Origin: Euonymus europaeus
Lineage: Eukaryota; Streptophyta; Magnoliopsida; Celastrales; Celastraceae
DNA length: 64,000 nucleotides
Direction of reading: 5' to 3'
Assembly: GCA_963580455.1 (NCBI GenBank)
Contig: OY756962.1
Span: 11,302,001 to 11,366,000 of the forward strand
Positions 62,021 to 64,000 of this stretch are shown piece after piece (the first letter of the stretch is position 1; every line of letters begins with the position of its first letter). The notes beneath the pieces are model-generated. The model did not search any database, had not been told where the DNA came from, and worked only from the letters and a program-made list of their open reading frames with translations. The translations under genes were made by a program, and so were the position numbers.

Positions 62021-64000
62021 GTTGAGCAACTTCGGACCATCAAAGTTGCTCGGTGTACACTTTTTATTTTTCTTCTATGTCAAATTTTACGAGTATAAGC
62101 TTCCAAGATTATTTCGATGCCAAAACAAAAAGTTTTTATCACAAATGGACAAAACCTTTAAAAGCTCCTCCATAGAGAGAGTTGAGCAACTTCGGACCAA
62201 CAAAGTTGCTCGGGATACACTTTTTATTGTTCTTCTATGTCAAAGTTTATGAGTATAAGCTTCCTAGATTATTTCGATGCTAAAACACCATCTTTCTATG
62301 ACAAATGGACAAAACCGTTAAAAGCACCTCCATAGAGAGAGTTGAGCAACTTCGAACCATCAAAGTTGCTCGATGTACACTTTTTATTGTTCTTGTATGT
62401 CAAATATTATGTGTATAAGCTTCCTAGATTATTTCGATGCCAAAAGACCAATTTTCTATGACAAATGGACAAACCCTTTAAAAGCTACTCCATAGACAGA
62501 GTTGAGCAAGTTCGGACCATAACAGTTGTTCGATGTACACTTTTTATGATTATTCTTTGTCAAATTTTATGAGTATAAGCTTCATAGATTATTTCGATGA
62601 CAAAACACCAACTTTCTGTGACAAATGGACAAAATAGATAAAAGCTCCACCTTAGAGAGAGTTGAGCAACTTCGGACCATCAAAGTTCCTCCGTGTACAC
62701 TTTTATTGTTCTTTTACGTCAAATTTTATGAGTAGAAGCTTCAAAGATTATTACGATTCCAAAAACACCGACTTTGTATGACAAATGGACAAAACCGTTA
62801 AAAGCTCCTCCATAGAGGGAGTTGAGCAACTTCGGACCAAAAACGTTGCTCGGGATACACTTTTTATTGTTCTTCTATGTCAATTTTTACGTGTATAAGC
62901 TTCCTAGATTATTTCGATACTAAAACACCATCTTTCTATGACAAATGGACAAAACCATTAAAAGCTCCTCCATAGAGAGAGTTGAGCAACTTCGAACCAT
63001 CAAAGTTGCTCGGTGTACACTTTTTATTGTTCTTCTATGTCAAATATTATGAGTATAAGCTTCCTAGATTATTTCGACGCCAAAAGACCAACTTTCTATG
63101 ATAAATGGACAAACCCGTTAAAAGCTACTCCATAGACCGAGTTGAGCAAGTTCGGACCATAACAGTTGTTCGATGTACACTTTTTACGATTCTTCTATGT
63201 CAAATTTTACGAGTATAAGCTTCATAGATTATTTCGATGACAAAACACCAACTTTCTGTGACAAATGGACAAAACAGCTAAAAGCTCCACCTTAGAGAGA
63301 GTTGAGCAACTTCGGACCATCAAAGTTCCTCCGTGTACACTTTTATTGTTCTTTTACGTCAAATTTTATGAGTAGAAGCTTCAAAGATTATTACGACTCC
63401 AAAAACACTGACTTTGTATGACAAATGGACAAAACCGTTAAAAGCTCCTCCATAGAGAGAGAAAGAACAACTTCGGACCAAAAACGTTGCTCGGGATACA
63501 CTTTTTATTGTTCTTCTATGTCAATTTTTACGAGTATAAGCTTCCTAGATTATTTCGATACTAAAACACCATCTTTCTATGACAAATGGACAAAACCATT
63601 AAAAGCTCCTCCATAGAGAGAGTTGAGCAACTTCGAACCATCAAAGTTGCTCGGTGTACACTTTTTATTGTTCTTCTATGTCAAATATTATGAGTATAAG
63701 CTTCCTAGATTATTTCGATGCCAAAAGACGAACTTTCTATGACAAATGGACAAACCCGTTAAAAGCTACTTCATAGATTGAGTGGAGCAAGTGCGGACCA
63801 TAAAAGTTGTTCGACGTACCCTTTTTACGATTCTTCTATGTAAAATTTTACGAGTATAAGCATCCTATATTATTTCGATAACAAAACACCAACTTTCTAT
63901 GACAAATGGACAAAACAGCTAAAAGCTCCTCCTTAGAGAGAGTTGAGCAACTTCGGACCATCAAAGTTCCTCGGTGTACACTTTTATTGTTCTTCTACCC
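62021..64000 (+). repeat. 18-monomer HOR, copy 5 (cut by the window end)
   Basis: The first 1,980 bp of a fifth unit. It differs from the others at GTTGAGCAAG near 62,501 (others GTTGAGGAAG) and AAAATAGATAAAAG near 62,631. It has one odd monomer start at 63,461. The array continues past the window. Confidence 0.92.
63461..63471 (+). other. Corrupted monomer start (+1 bp)
   Basis: GTTGAGCAAC is replaced by GAAAGAACAAC. This destroys the left arm of the inverted repeat and adds one base. It ends the long run of monomers in exact 160-bp register that starts at 47,301. Confidence 0.8.

Larger units (their letters stand above)
1..64000 (+). repeat. 160-bp tandem satellite array (whole window)
   Basis: The window is filled end to end with head-to-tail copies of a unit of about 160 bp, roughly 400 copies, always in the same orientation. 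The unit begins with GTTGAGCAACTTCGGACC and ends with CTCCATAGAGAGA. I found no stretch that departs from it, and no transposon, gene, tRNA or rRNA. The consensus GC is 60 of 160 bases. Such long single-orientation arrays with a nucleosome-sized unit and higher-order structure are typical of centromeric satellites, especially in plants. The centromere role is inferred, not shown. The open reading frames of 60-120 codons that recur at multiples of 160 bp are the same frame of the repeat and should not be annotated as proteins. Confidence 0.98.

Noticed and set aside
151..63616. Dozens of open frames of 60-121 codons on the + strand and a few on the - strand
   Set aside because: They recur at multiples of 160 bp and translate the same satellite frame; most begin at the TTG of GTTGAG. 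Length is set by repeat stop codons. No ribosome binding site, codon bias or conserved domain supports a gene, and variants change residues freely.
1..64000. CRISPR array
   Set aside because: Units are directly adjacent with no unique spacers; every part of the 160-bp period is repeated. Nothing indicates a bacterial or archaeal source.

Overview
The whole 64-kb window is one uninterrupted tandem satellite array. The monomer is about 160 bp (37.5% GC in the consensus I read by eye), roughly 400 copies are present, and all run head-to-tail in one orientation. I see no protein-coding gene, RNA gene, transposon, CRISPR array or unique sequence. The many 60-120 codon open frames are one frame of the repeat recurring and are not genes. 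All coordinates come from reading and aligning by eye. Block edges are good to roughly 30 bp because breakpoints sit inside near-identical sequence.

The array looks like a centromeric or pericentromeric satellite of a eukaryote, most likely a flowering plant. The reasons are the nucleosome-scale unit, the higher-order repeat (HOR) structure, and a short stretch resembling, from memory, the Arabidopsis centromere satellite. The species and the centromeric role cannot be proven from sequence alone.

Each monomer, phased to start at GTTGAG, has these landmarks: a perfect 9-bp inverted repeat with a 10-nt loop (positions 4-31), an adjacent 8-bp palindrome GTGTACAC (33-40), a T-tract (41-45), an A/T block (62-68), a HindIII site (77-82), A-tracts (102-105, 130-134, 140-143) and a purine-rich end. 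Four recurrent classes, here called a, b, e and c, tend to follow each other in that order, suggesting an ancestral 4-monomer (640-bp) unit. Classes b and e keep the inverted repeat intact; a and c break it.

Layout: about 1-6,866, a 24-mer HOR (about 3.84 kb) with 8-mer sub-periodicity; 6,867-13,270, older diverged monomers with one 4-mer duplication; 13,271-18,282, 5-mer and 3-mer duplications; 18,283-23,240, a 17-mer (2,723 bp) HOR; 22,950-28,399, two near-identical 2,725-bp units; 26,296-38,259, four 2,991-bp units of 19 monomers, one of them truncated; 38,260-43,860, a rearranged zone; 43,860-49,540, a 12-mer (1,920 bp) HOR; 48,741-50,340, a 5-mer duplication; 50,341-64,000, an 18-mer (2,880 bp) HOR in four and a partial copies. 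Homogeneity rises to the right, where about 101 consecutive monomers keep an exact 160-bp register. This fits successive rounds of unequal exchange and gene conversion.
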